Shown here piece by piece: positions 26,931 to 36,638 of a stretch of 64,000 nt of DNA. The position numbers and the translations under genes are program-made. The notes below the pieces were generated by a model. That model had not been told where the DNA came from, did no database searches, and was given only the letters and a program-made list of their open reading frames with translations. Position 1 is the stretch's first letter; every line of letters starts with the position of its first letter. The stretch comes from Tolypothrix sp. PCC 7910 (GTDB lineage: Bacteria; Cyanobacteriota; Cyanobacteriia; Cyanobacteriales; Nostocaceae), in assembly GCF_011769525.1 (NCBI RefSeq), contig NZ_CP050440.1, forward strand, positions 5,519,501 through 5,583,500. The letters are read 5' to 3'.

Positions 26931-27686
26931 TTACTCGCTCAAAAAATCGCTAATCAGGTTAGTTACCTCTGCCGGATGTGTCAGCGTCGGTAGATGATCC
27001 GCGCCTTCAATCTCTGCAAAGCGAATATCAGGAACCTGTTTAAACAACTCTACTATGCGGAAGAGGTCTTCACTGTCCTTTGTACCAATCATAAATAAGG
27101 TCTTGGTTTTGAGTTCGTGCAATCTGGAAATTGCAGGTGGTTGGGGCCAGACTTGCTCGAAGCTTTGCCACTCAAAGTAGCGCTCTATATTGTGCTTAAA
27201 CATTTGATAGAGCAAATCGCGCTGGGGGCTGGCTACGGTGGTTTGGTAGATTGAGTGTTCCAAATTTAGCTTAACCATTTTCTCCACATCTGGAGCTGCG
27301 GCTCTAATTTCCTCAAACCACTGCTGCAATTGGGGCGAGAATTCAAAGCCTGTTAATCCCGGAGCTACTAACACCAGTTTGGAGACTCTCTGAGGATAGG
27401 TTAAGGCAAAATCAGTGGCGATTTCACCACCTATGGAATGCCCTACGAGAATAACTTGATAAATGCCCAGATGATCGAGGAGTTTTCTTAAATCTTCAAC
27501 ATAATTTGCGGGTTCCAGTGGCGGTGGTGACTTTCCCGCACCGCGTCCATCAAAGGTGATTACCTGATATTTCTTGGCTAATTCTGGGGCGATAAATAGC
27601 CAATCACGTAAATCTGCACCACCACTATGAATGAGAGCGATCGCATCGCCCTTTCCTTGGATTTCGTAATGTAGATCCATTTGCAA
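26931..27686 (-). CDS. Alpha/beta hydrolase
   Basis: The 251-residue hydrolase shows the nucleophile elbow VGHSIGGE (Ser near residue 98), the oxyanion region HSGGADLRDW, an acid residue in MIGTKDSED and the catalytic His in GADHLPTLTHP. AGGAGG lies 8 bases before the ATG. It is the first gene of the TetR operon. The class (esterase, lactonase or dehalogenase-like) is not determined. Confidence 0.9.
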   Translation of the reverse strand: MQMDLHYEIQGKGDAIALIHSGGADLRDWLFIAPELAKKYQVITFDGRGAGKSPPPLEPANYVEDLRKLLDHLGIYQVILVGHSIGGEIATDFALTYPQRVSKLVLVAPGLTGFEFSPQLQQWFEEIRAAAPDVEKMVKLNLEHSIYQTTVASPQRDLLYQMFKHNIERYFEWQSFEQVWPQPPAISRLHELKTKTLFMIGTKDSEDLFRIVELFKQVPDIRFAEIEGADHLPTLTHPAEVTNLISDFLSE

Positions 27687-27778
27687 ATCCTCCTTGTAGC
27701 CGCCAATTGCAGCCCTATATGAGGTGATGGCGTTTTTTTAGTGAATGCGATCGCCACCACTATCTTCAATATATTTTA

Positions 27779-27796
27779 TGACTGACCATACAGTCA
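27779..27796 (-). promoter_or_regulatory. Candidate TetR operator
   Basis: The palindrome TGACTG-ACCATA-CAGTCA lies 93 bases upstream of the hydrolase start. It has the size and TGAC/GTCA form of known TetR-family operators and is the only such element in the promoter region of the operon. Confidence 0.55.
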
Positions 27797-28059
27797 ATAA
27801 TAAAATCACACAAAAATAGCCCTCCGTAAAATAGGAGGGTCAAGGACTTTCAAATAAAAAATATCCCATTACTTTTAAAGCTGGGGAAGTTAAGGGAGAA
27901 AAGGGGACAAGCAATTCAAAATTCGTATTGTAAAGTTTGCTCAACGGGGGGAACCCCCGCACGCAACTTTCCGCAAAATTCAGAAATTTATTTAAGTTTT
28001 GACTCTTGACTCTTGACTTTTGACTCTTGACTCAGAATTCAGCACTCAACACTCACAAC
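27797..28059. other. Spacer with hairpin and 7-mer repeats
   Basis: A small hairpin CCCTCC (27820-27825) with GGAGGG (27834-27839) is present, followed by GACTCTT/GACTTTT 7-mers at about 27998-28032. No gene is seen. Confidence 0.55.
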
Positions 28060-28728
28060 TTAAATATTGAGTCCTGATTTTTGCTCACGGTTGATCAAAA
28101 TGCCTCTCAAGCCAGCAGCTTTGGCACCTTGATAGTCTTCTTCTGGGCTGTCGCCTATGTGCCATGCTGCCTCTGGGGGACACTTATGTTTTTCTAAGGC
28201 TATAGCAAAAATTTGCGGATCGGGTTTAGCGGCGCGTGCTTCAGTAGAAATCGTGATGGACGCAAAAAAGTCCCTGAGTCCTAAACTTTGCAGAACTGAA
28301 TAAATGCGGGAATCGAAATTAGACAATACTCCTAATTCGATTCCCATCCGTCGCCAGTTAATCAAAGCTGGAAGAACATCAGGATAGACAAACCACGGTT
28401 CAGCAGTACCAAAGTGGATATAAAGTTCACTAAAAAAAGCCGAAAAGTCAGAAAATTGCTTGAGAACGCCTGCGCTTTCAAAAGTATTGAGGGCAATTAT
28501 TCGCCACCAATCAAATTCGCGCTGGAGAATGTCTTGGTTGTCTGCATCAGGAAATATCGGCGGTGGTGCGGCTTTAAAGCTTTCGATAAATGTTTTATTT
28601 AATGTATCAGCGGAAACTTCCACATCAAATTCCTGGGCTAGCTTACTATAAACTTCGCCCACACTACCTTTGACCCCGATGAGTGTGCCTACAGCATCTA
28701 AAAAAATAACTTTCGGTCGTTCCATCAA
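28060..28728 (-). CDS. HAD-IA family hydrolase
   Basis: The 222-residue protein has HAD motif I IFLDAVGTL (residues 8-16), motif II LSNFD, motif III Lys in ARAAKPDP and motif IV GDSPEEDYQGA. The second Asp of motif I, the usual general acid of phosphatases, is Val, as in HDHD3-like members, so activity may differ from a standard phosphatase. A helical cap sits between motifs I and II. Confidence 0.88.
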   Translation of the reverse strand: MMERPKVIFLDAVGTLIGVKGSVGEVYSKLAQEFDVEVSADTLNKTFIESFKAAPPPIFPDADNQDILQREFDWWRIIALNTFESAGVLKQFSDFSAFFSELYIHFGTAEPWFVYPDVLPALINWRRMGIELGVLSNFDSRIYSVLQSLGLRDFFASITISTEARAAKPDPQIFAIALEKHKCPPEAAWHIGDSPEEDYQGAKAAGLRGILINREQKSGLNI

Positions 28729-28807
28729 ACTGTTATGCTTTTGAGTCCTGGATTTGAGATTATGCCTGATTGAGCTTCAGTGCATAGTTATATTTACGCA
28801 CTATTTG

Positions 28808-30001
28808 CTACTTAGAAAGCGTTTCTATAATAGGACGTACTAGCCAATTAAAACCAACTCTGAGTTGATGATCGAAAGTAGGCAACCGATACAGATAGGC
28901 AAGACGACGTGCTAAATATGCCAATGGCCCGTCCAGTTTGATTCCTAAACCAGTGAGGCTAGCATTGTCTACTCCCAGCGCCAGCATTTCTCCTAGCTTT
29001 TGATATTGGAAAGGAAGTAAAGGACGATTTGTCAGGGAAGCCCAGATATTCCAAGCAGTATAATCAGCTTGTTGAAAAGCAGCTTGAGCCGTAGCAGGGA
29101 CTTGCTGACCTTGAGCATCAACACAGTCTAATAAATCTCCCAAAGCAAAGATTTCTGGGTGGTCTAGAACTTGTAGAGTAGCTGTAGCTGTAATTTGACC
29201 GCGTTGATTTTGCTTGAGAGGTAGGGATCTAACTACGGGAGTGACTCGTGTTCCTACAGTCCAAATCACCAAATCTACAGGAATCGTATCAATTTGATTT
29301 TTATACTCTAAGGAAATAGTATCTTGGGCAATAGAATCAACATTGGTTTCTAAATCAATAAATACACCCCTCGCTTCCAAGGCTTTCTTTGCGGCTTCGC
29401 GGTTAAAATCTGGGGAAGTTCGCAAAATTTGGTCGCTAAGTTCTATCAACCGGAAGCGTCCTCTTTCTCCTAGTCTGTCGGCTAACTTACAGGCTAACTC
29501 TACACCGCTGTAACCTGCGCCCACAATGGCAACTCGAATCTTATCAGCATCAGATTCTTCTAAAACTCGCAAGCGTTCTTCTAAACGGTACACATCAGGG
29601 ATAGTGCGGAAGGGGAATGCATAGGATGTTGCACCGGGAACCAAATCTAGGGGTGTTTCTCCACCCAGCGCCAGCACTAATCTGTCGTAGGCGATTTCCG
29701 GCCCATCTTGTAAATGTACTCGTTGCTGGTCGATATCAATGCCAGACACCACAGCTTGATAAAAGCGTATACCTGTGCCTTGTAATAATTCTGCAAACGG
29801 TGGGGCGATTTCCCAAGTTTGGAGTTCGCCAGTCAGCAATTCGTAGAGTAGGGGAGAAAACAAAAAGCGATCGCTTTGATCTACCAGGACAATTTCGGGT
29901 TTTTGCGTAGACTCCCAAGGTAACTGGCTCAAGCGTAAGGCAGTATAGAGACCACCAAAGCCTCCACCCAGGATCACAATTCTATTAGTTCGTTGAGTCA
30001 T
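28808..30001 (-). CDS. ndbA: Type II NADH dehydrogenase-like flavoprotein
   Basis: The 397-residue FAD/NAD(P)-dependent oxidoreductase has the FAD loop VILGGGFGGLYTALRL at residues 9-24, the NAD loop VAIVGAGYSGVELACKL near 158-174 and the second FAD segment IFALGDLLDC. This is the NDH-2 plan: NAD(P)H to quinone electron transfer without proton pumping, at the membrane surface. The precise paralogue letter is uncertain since cyanobacteria carry several. Confidence 0.85.
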   Translation of the reverse strand: MTQRTNRIVILGGGFGGLYTALRLSQLPWESTQKPEIVLVDQSDRFLFSPLLYELLTGELQTWEIAPPFAELLQGTGIRFYQAVVSGIDIDQQRVHLQDGPEIAYDRLVLALGGETPLDLVPGATSYAFPFRTIPDVYRLEERLRVLEESDADKIRVAIVGAGYSGVELACKLADRLGERGRFRLIELSDQILRTSPDFNREAAKKALEARGVFIDLETNVDSIAQDTISLEYKNQIDTIPVDLVIWTVGTRVTPVVRSLPLKQNQRGQITATATLQVLDHPEIFALGDLLDCVDAQGQQVPATAQAAFQQADYTAWNIWASLTNRPLLPFQYQKLGEMLALGVDNASLTGLGIKLDGPLAYLARRLAYLYRLPTFDHQLRVGFNWLVRPIIETLSK

Positions 30002-30187
30002 TTGTTATTAGGGAATATCCATCCCAATTGGGCAACTAACATTCAGTGTAATGATTTATTTCCGCCTATTGCATGGGAACAATAAACTTAGGCCAACTAA
30101 GCCTGCTCAATTTACTAAGATCACCTGGTAATGTTTCCAGCTGAGTTGAAAAACAGCAATACTGTGAAATGGTAGTGCCAAACTTAG

Positions 30188-31888
30188 ATGACTCCAATCA
30201 ATTTCCGTAAGTTAGTCACCCAAAAAGAATTTCTAGCCATCCTCAATCACCTGGAAAGGGAGATGGGCACTACTATCTGCATTGAAGATATTAAGGGCAC
30301 GCCACTAATCGGTATTAAAAGTGATGTCAGCGTATCTAGATACCCAGTGCTACTGCTAGAAGAAGTAATTGGTTGGGTAGTTGGTGACCAAAAAAGCGCT
30401 AGTATTGCTACGCTCATTTCCTACCTAGCACAACAGCAATCCGATAAAAAGTCATTAGCTAAGGAATTGTTAGAAAAGTATCAAGAAATAGACTTATTTC
30501 AAGACCTTTCTACACAAGTTACCGCCAGCTTAGATGTGCAAGAAATTGCCCGGCTGGTGATTGAAGAAGCGAGAAAATGTATTCCTTCGAGCTGTGGTGC
30601 AATTTTATGGTTGGATGAAAAAACTGGTTGGCTGAAAATTCTGTGGGAATATGGCGAACTTAGTTCATGGCCAGAACCTCTCAAGCTGGGTCAAGGAATC
30701 ATCGGTACAATTCTGCGATCGCGTAAAGGTGAGATAGTCAACAATTTGTTTGCAGATCCTAGATTTGTGGAGATGGAACCTAAGGTTAGCTCTCTGATTT
30801 GCGTACCCCTATTGTCTAAAAAGCAGCTAACTGGGGCAATAGTCATGTGTAATCAGATTCCCACAACTTACTCTACTAAAGATGGGAAACTGCTCAGTAT
30901 TTTGGCATTGCAAGCAGCAGGTGCAATTGAAAAAGCACTGCTTTACGAGCAAAGCTGTAGTGCTGCACAAGTCGCTCAAGAACAGGCGCAGCAACTCCAG
31001 CTGACTCTGTTTGAACTTCAGCAAACACAGAGAAAGCTGATTCAAAGTGAGAAAATGTCTTCTCTAGGTAATTTGGTTGCAGAAGTTGCTCACGACATTA
31101 ACAACCCCATTAACTATGTCAGTGGTAACCTCGGCCATATTCAACAATCTACGCAAGAAATTTTAGATTTATTGCAACTTTATCAACATCACTATCCCAA
31201 GCCAGCCACAGAAATTCAAACTGTCATCGAAAGTCTAGATTTGGAGTTTGTCATCGAAGATTTGACAAAAATGTTGTCCTCCATGATTGTAGGAGTTGGG
31301 CGAATGCGCCAACTGGCCTTGACTCTAAGAAACTTTTCTCGCATAGATCAGGTGGAGATGAAGCTAGTGGACATTCATGAAGGAATCGACAGTACCTTGC
31401 TCATCTTGCAAGGCCGATTCAAGCCTAGAGAAAGAAACTTAGGTATTCAGATTATCAAAGAGTACGGTGATATTCCCTTGGTTGAAGGCTACGCTAATCA
31501 GCTAAACCAGGTATTTATGAATTTAATTGCCAATGCGATCGATGCTTTAGAGGAGTCAATGATCAGTTGTCCATGGCCAGCTATGGTGGCGAAAATACCT
31601 GAGAATTACCAAATTCGCATTTCTACTGAGATAGTTAACTCTAATTGGCTAAAAATTCAAATTGCTGATAATGGCCCAGGTATTCCAGAAAATATTCAAG
31701 AGCGATTATTTGAGCCGTTTTTTACTACTAAACCTATTGGTAAAGGTACTGGATTAGGTCTATCTATCAGCTACCAAATTATCGAAAAACATGGTGGTTT
31801 CTTGCGTTGTATATCTCAGATGGGAGAAGGCACTACCTTCAGCATAGAAATTCCGGTGATCCACAATGATGAAAGTGCTACTGACTAA
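30188..31888 (+). CDS. GAF-domain sensor histidine kinase
   Basis: The 566-residue kinase is soluble. It has an unassigned N-terminus (1-95), a GAF domain (about 105-255), a coiled-coil linker rich in Gln (260-290), the phospho-acceptor His302 in VAEVAHDINNP, and the ATPase boxes N (NQVFMNLIANAIDAL), G1 (IADNGPGIP) and G2 (GKGTGLGLSI). The His context matches the HisKA-type kinases common in Nostocales. It has no receiver domain; the CheY-like gene 560 bases downstream is a candidate partner. Confidence 0.93.
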   Translation: MTPINFRKLVTQKEFLAILNHLEREMGTTICIEDIKGTPLIGIKSDVSVSRYPVLLLEEVIGWVVGDQKSASIATLISYLAQQQSDKKSLAKELLEKYQEIDLFQDLSTQVTASLDVQEIARLVIEEARKCIPSSCGAILWLDEKTGWLKILWEYGELSSWPEPLKLGQGIIGTILRSRKGEIVNNLFADPRFVEMEPKVSSLICVPLLSKKQLTGAIVMCNQIPTTYSTKDGKLLSILALQAAGAIEKALLYEQSCSAAQVAQEQAQQLQLTLFELQQTQRKLIQSEKMSSLGNLVAEVAHDINNPINYVSGNLGHIQQSTQEILDLLQLYQHHYPKPATEIQTVIESLDLEFVIEDLTKMLSSMIVGVGRMRQLALTLRNFSRIDQVEMKLVDIHEGIDSTLLILQGRFKPRERNLGIQIIKEYGDIPLVEGYANQLNQVFMNLIANAIDALEESMISCPWPAMVAKIPENYQIRISTEIVNSNWLKIQIADNGPGIPENIQERLFEPFFTTKPIGKGTGLGLSISYQIIEKHGGFLRCISQMGEGTTFSIEIPVIHNDESATD

Positions 31889-32448
31889 AATCTAACAATC
31901 AGTTTATGAATATTTTATTAGCTAATTTAAGTTGAGAAAAAAGGTAATAAATAGGAATTGTTGCTCCATTATGTATTAATAATTTTTCATCAATCGACGA
32001 TTATTATTAAATTAAATTATTGCATTATCAATTTTTCTTTATTCCCTACTTAAAAATACCCCAATGCAAACATCTCCTTTCTACATGGTTTCCACATTGC
32101 TAATAAAATACCTGTTCTATTAGTTAAGTAATAATGTACTTAATAGCGCAATAGTTTTTAGGATATTGCTAGATATCGTAGGCTGCAAAATAGAAGTTTT
32201 AGTAGTAAATAAAAACTCCTAGACCTTAAAAATACTGACAGACATCTTACATACAGAGGTATACAATGTTATTGGCAGTTTTGTAAGTAACGCCAAAATT
32301 AAAATATAGCTAACAAGTAATCAAAGGAGGATGATGGTTGAAATCTGATTATTTAATTATTCAACACGAGAAAAAATAATTACCCAACGATCAGCTAAAT
32401 ATTTATTGGTTCTTGTATTAAGAAGTTATCAGGAAGAATTTATTTTAT
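31889..32448. other. AT-rich spacer between kinase and response regulator
   Basis: No gene is seen in 560 bases. AAAGGAGG at 32323-32330 is followed directly by ATGATGGTTGAAATCTGA; the spacing is too short for normal initiation, so a leader peptide is not claimed. Confidence 0.5.
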
Positions 32449-32859
32449 ATGAACAAGAAGCTATTAATTGTTGATGATGACGCTAGTATGCGTTTGCTGA
32501 TGGAGGAAGTTCTTGAGAGCTTGGAAGATGAAGAGGTAGAATTATTGACTGCTAAAAATGGTGAAGAAGCATTAGAAATTATTCAAGCAGAAAAGCCAAA
32601 ACTAGTCTTTTTGGATATAATTATGCCAAAAATGGATGGTTTAGAAGTTTGTAATACTGTTAAGAATAAACTAGCAATACCAGATATTTACATTGTGATG
32701 CTTACCGCAAATGGGCAGGAATTTGATAAACAACAAGGTATTGATGTTGGTGCAGATTTATATATAACCAAACCTTTCCGTCCCAACATGGTACTAAAAA
32801 TTTCTAGAGAGGTACTTGGTTTACCAGTTGCTATGGAATTGGCAAAAGACGGTTTGTGA
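32449..32859 (+). CDS. CheY-like single-domain response regulator
   Basis: The 136-residue protein is a stand-alone receiver domain: acidic triad Asp9-Asp11, phospho-acceptor Asp56 (LVFLDIIMP), Thr85 region and Lys108 (ITKPF). There is no output domain, so it acts by protein contact. The nearest kinase is at 30188-31888. Confidence 0.93.
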   Translation: MNKKLLIVDDDASMRLLMEEVLESLEDEEVELLTAKNGEEALEIIQAEKPKLVFLDIIMPKMDGLEVCNTVKNKLAIPDIYIVMLTANGQEFDKQQGIDVGADLYITKPFRPNMVLKISREVLGLPVAMELAKDGL

Positions 32860-32902
32860 CTTAGACAAACCGCCAGGAATTTAATCTTTAGCAAAAAGGT
32901 AA

Positions 32903-33148
32903 TTAGTTACCTCCAGTGGTAATAGCCTTATTGTGTATGGGAGGATCTTCTGGTTTTCTCTGCCATTGGCCTCCGTTACCTGGTTGGTATTCATTCTTTA
33001 CACTATTCCAAGCAACTTCACGCGCTGCATTTTCGCTCATACCGTCTTTTTGAGCAGCATTAAAGGCTGTAAAAAAAATCTGTTGGGCGTGTTCAGGAAG
33101 TTGTTCTCTGATATCTTGTGGTAGTTCGTCTATCTGCTGATAAGCCAT
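32903..33148 (-). CDS. ChaB family protein
   Basis: The 81-residue protein matches the small ChaB family: IDELPQDIREQLPEHAQQIFFTAFNAA then AAREVAWNSVKNEYQ. ChaB is named from E. coli, where it is linked to the ChaA cation antiporter, but its role is not well defined. It is convergent with the response regulator. Confidence 0.88.
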   Translation of the reverse strand: MAYQQIDELPQDIREQLPEHAQQIFFTAFNAAQKDGMSENAAREVAWNSVKNEYQPGNGGQWQRKPEDPPIHNKAITTGGN

Positions 33149-33498
33149 AAACCTACTCCAGTTATGTTTACTTTAGGTTTATGTTAAAAACTGAACAATC
33201 ATATTTCCTCTGCTAACAGAGATATACAAATACTATACTTTTGGCTGAGTCAGACGATTTTCAAATCAACCCTTCAATATATAGAAAGCAAAGTTTATTG
33301 TTGAAAACATCTCAAGTATTTGTGGGATGCTTGAAGACGGAGTCCATAACCTATAACTTGAAGTTTTTGGTGTAAGCCATACGTATATTTTATGATAGCT
33401 TGTCGGTAAATTAATAAGCATTTAAATTACTTAATTATTGCGTGTAAACTATCAATGAATAAAAGATTGATATTATTAATAGTGGCAAATATGCTTTT
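33149..33498. other. Spacer upstream of chaB-like gene
   Basis: An AT-rich 350-base stretch between two leftward genes. No ORF, hairpin or repeat that I can support. Confidence 0.45.
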
Positions 33499-35178
33499 TT
33501 ATAAAATGATGTTGTCTTGCCATTTATCTATCATCTTTGCACTAACACCTGGAACTTTTTCTAAATCCTTTAAGGATGTAAACTTTTGCTGTTGACGAGC
33601 GAGAATTATTCGTTGTGCTAATTTTTTACCAACTCCAGGTAGAGTTGCTAATTCTTCCAAACTAGAGGTATTGAGATTGATTTTGGTAAGTATTTTATTG
33701 GCACTAGATGTCGGAGATTTAATTTGCGGACATTGTTTAACTTCGGCTGCAATTTTTTGTTGAATTGTAGGCGGTAAACCGAGTTTTACCTTAGTATAAA
33801 GACGGGCAAATTCACGTACATAATGGGCAGCAACTTTAGGACTTTCAATTACTAATAGGGTTTCGTCGTTACCATTATTAGCGGCTTCTGACCAATTATG
33901 GGAACCTGTAATGACTGTCTTACCATCAATTACAGCAAATTTGTGATGCAATAAATCGCCTTTTGGTAAAGTCGGTACGCCAACAGTAGTAATGGGATTT
34001 TTCCAAGGGTGGTTATCTACTTCATATTTACAATCTTCAGCTAGTGCAAATCCCATCATATCTAAGCCTTCGCTGTAAGAACGATAGGCAAATTGTGGCT
34101 CAATTAAAGCTCGAATATTGACATTTTGTTGATGGCGATTTTCCAGAATATTAGCTAGTTGTTGATCGGAAAATACAAACAATGCCATATCGACATATTT
34201 TGTAGATGATTCTAATGTATTCCCTATTAAACCGTTGGTACTCTGACTCCAAGGTTGAGTGGGTGAAGTTGGCGAAAACTGTACAGTAATTTTAGTTTCA
34301 CCTAAAGTAATAGTTTTTGGCGATCGCACTGGTTTTTGTAAACCAAATCGGCTATCTGGCTTACCACCTGGGCCATCACCCCACATGGTGTTAAACTCTT
34401 CTGTAAATAAAGCTGCTAGTTCTGGACTCTCAATTTTTAAGAAGTTATTGGCATTGCCTAAACTACTAGGATTACTGTAGTCGCCAAAAACATCGCTCAA
34501 AGTGAAATTCGCCGAAGTAACAATCACAATGCTATTATCTACAATCACAAATTTGTGATGCATTAAACTACTACCTGCTGTGCCATCGGCTTTGTCATCT
34601 ATTAAAGGAACTTTGGCATTTTGTAAGATAATTAAAGCATCTCTCTGATTAATTTCTTCAGGACTGAGTTGATTATCCTGGTTAATATCTATAAATTTAC
34701 GAAATTCTTGATAGCGTTCTTGTTCTCTTTTTTCTAACTTGCTAATTTCCTCGCTGGTGAAGCTACTCCAAGGACGACTATAAGTATTTTCTAAAATTAA
34801 TCTGACTTTGACTCCAGCTTTTTGTCTGTCTACTAATGCTTGAGCTACTTTTGGTAAACGTAACTCTTGAACGGCGACATCGACAGTAGATTTCGCTTGA
34901 GAAATTGTATCGACAATCTGCTGTTCTAAATTATCTCCCAAACGGACTTGCTGACGATAAGGTTCGGTAAATTCTGAGGACTCGGAATGGTTAAAGTAAA
35001 CCTGCACTAATGGATCTTGCGGTAGTGGTGCGGGAAGTTTATTGAATGAATGAACTTTTTGACAACCAGCAAGAGCCAGAATCAGCAAGCAAATACAATA
35101 ATTATAGGAACGAGAGAAACAAAACACAGGAATTTGGCTAGATATGCTTTCAAGGTGAATAGATAATATTATTCCCAC
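33499..35178 (-). CDS. Lipoprotein with two PLD motifs, an EF-hand insert and a C-terminal HhH domain
   Basis: The 559-residue protein begins with a signal peptide and lipobox LAGC (Cys39). The phospholipase D fold carries two HKD motifs: His207/Lys209/Asp214 (HHKFVIVD) and His411/Lys413/Asp418 (HHKFAVID). Between residues 164 and 175 a canonical 12-residue EF-hand loop (DINQDNQLSPEE) is inserted in the first half. Residues 499-559 are a ComEA-like double helix-hairpin-helix (LATLPGVGKKLAQRI, LEKVPGVSAKM), which in relatives binds DNA. An exported DNA-acting nuclease is a reasonable inference; lipid hydrolysis is the alternative. Confidence 0.88.
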   Translation of the reverse strand: MGIILSIHLESISSQIPVFCFSRSYNYCICLLILALAGCQKVHSFNKLPAPLPQDPLVQVYFNHSESSEFTEPYRQQVRLGDNLEQQIVDTISQAKSTVDVAVQELRLPKVAQALVDRQKAGVKVRLILENTYSRPWSSFTSEEISKLEKREQERYQEFRKFIDINQDNQLSPEEINQRDALIILQNAKVPLIDDKADGTAGSSLMHHKFVIVDNSIVIVTSANFTLSDVFGDYSNPSSLGNANNFLKIESPELAALFTEEFNTMWGDGPGGKPDSRFGLQKPVRSPKTITLGETKITVQFSPTSPTQPWSQSTNGLIGNTLESSTKYVDMALFVFSDQQLANILENRHQQNVNIRALIEPQFAYRSYSEGLDMMGFALAEDCKYEVDNHPWKNPITTVGVPTLPKGDLLHHKFAVIDGKTVITGSHNWSEAANNGNDETLLVIESPKVAAHYVREFARLYTKVKLGLPPTIQQKIAAEVKQCPQIKSPTSSANKILTKINLNTSSLEELATLPGVGKKLAQRIILARQQQKFTSLKDLEKVPGVSAKMIDKWQDNIIL

Positions 35179-35272
35179 AATTGAGTATGTCCCGTGCTTA
35201 CAAAGACACTAACGAAAGCTTTTGCTAAGATTGGTTACATAATTTAATATTTTGTTTTTAATTTAGACATTT

Positions 35273-36577
35273 ATGCAGACTGTTCTCAAATCAAGTCAAG
35301 AACAAGTCACTCGATTGTTTTCTAATTTGGAATTTGATGGCAATCAGTTAAGTCATCAACCAGGTAGCGTGTTGGGAAGTACGGCGCTGATTGCTGGAAC
35401 TACGGTTGGTGCAGGAATTTTGGCATTACCTGCGGTGACTTTACCCTCTGGGGTTGTACCATCAACAGTCTTGCTGGTTGGTGTATGGTTATACACCCTA
35501 ATCTCAGGATTATTAATTGCTGAAGCTACCGTCAATACTATGCGTGTTGCTGGCCGTCCCAGTGTGGGAATGTTAGCAATGGTTGAGAACACGCTAGGTG
35601 TTGTGGGTGGGCGCATTGCTGGTGGGACTTACTTGTTGCTACACTATGCCCTCTTGGTAGCATACACTACCCAAGGCGGTGAGATTTTAGGTTCTGCGAT
35701 CGCCAATTTATTGGGCATACCACACCAATTACCTGCATGGATTGGCACAATAGTTTTCACCCTGATATTTGGTGGGATTATGTATCTGGGGCGAGAAAAG
35801 TTTGTGGAAAAACTCAATAGCGTATTTGTCGCTATTGTCCTAGTATCGTTTCTCGGATTATTGCTGCTAGCTGGCGAACAGGTGAAAACCACACAATTAT
35901 TATTTCAAAATTGGAGTGCTTTAGGTAGCGCCGTTTCTGTCATGGCTGTAGCGTTGTTTTATCATAACGTCGTGCCAGTAGTGGTGACGCAGCTAGAAGG
36001 CGACACTCGCAAAATTCGGCAGTCTATTGTGATTGGTTCTCTGATTCCCTTAATTATGTTCTTGGCTTGGAATGCGGTAATTTTAGGCAGCGTCAATCCC
36101 GAGATCCTTCAGAAGACTGTGGATGGTAGAACTATATTTGACCCTTTGCAAATTCTGCGCTCTGGTAGTGCTGGAGAATGGTTAGGCGTACTAGTTTCGA
36201 TTTTTTCAGAATTTGCGATCGCCACATCATTTATTGGATTTGTCTATGGCTTGCTAGATTTCTTGCAAGAAATTTTCTTTGTTACCCAAGTGCAATTTTC
36301 TAGCCGTCTACCGCTTTATTCGGTGATTCTTTTACCTGCTATGAGTTTAGGAGCAATTAATCCCAAAATTTTCTTTACTGCTCTAGATTATGTCGGCACA
36401 TTCAACATTACAGTTTTAGCGGGCATAATTCCCGCGCTGATGACTTGGAAGCAACGCCACAATTTAGAACATTCTCATAAAATTCACCAACCACTCGTCC
36501 CTGGCGGGAAGGTGACACTAATAGCGATGATTGGGATTGCATTAGCTATTATTGGCAAGGAAATTTGGGCGCTGTAA
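35273..36577 (+). CDS. Aromatic amino acid permease-type transporter
   Basis: The 434-residue membrane protein has about 11 hydrophobic segments and the N-terminal GTTVGAGILALPAVTLPSG signature of the Trp/Tyr permease family (HAAAP, in the APC superfamily). It likely imports tryptophan or tyrosine by cation symport. The first 30 residues are a soluble extension. Confidence 0.88.
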   Translation: MQTVLKSSQEQVTRLFSNLEFDGNQLSHQPGSVLGSTALIAGTTVGAGILALPAVTLPSGVVPSTVLLVGVWLYTLISGLLIAEATVNTMRVAGRPSVGMLAMVENTLGVVGGRIAGGTYLLLHYALLVAYTTQGGEILGSAIANLLGIPHQLPAWIGTIVFTLIFGGIMYLGREKFVEKLNSVFVAIVLVSFLGLLLLAGEQVKTTQLLFQNWSALGSAVSVMAVALFYHNVVPVVVTQLEGDTRKIRQSIVIGSLIPLIMFLAWNAVILGSVNPEILQKTVDGRTIFDPLQILRSGSAGEWLGVLVSIFSEFAIATSFIGFVYGLLDFLQEIFFVTQVQFSSRLPLYSVILLPAMSLGAINPKIFFTALDYVGTFNITVLAGIIPALMTWKQRHNLEHSHKIHQPLVPGGKVTLIAMIGIALAIIGKEIWAL

Positions 36578-36584
36578 AGTTCTG

Positions 36585-36630
36585 AGTTGCAACAGACGCG
36601 ATTAATCGCGTCTGTACAAGAGTGCTGAGT
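36585..36630. repeat. 24-bp perfect palindrome, dispersed repeat copy A
   Basis: The core at 36592-36615 is ACAGACGCGATT followed by its exact complement. The wider element, AGTTGC before and ACAAGA plus TGCTGAGT after, recurs in inverted orientation at 61421-61466. Here it lies between two convergent gene ends, so it can serve as a bidirectional terminator. Confidence 0.85.
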
Positions 36631-36638
36631 AAAAAATG

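Noticed and set aside
32323-32348. Leader peptide MMVEI with AAAGGAGG directly before ATG
   Set aside because: Zero or three bases between the site and ATG is too short for initiation, and the peptide has no regulatory features.
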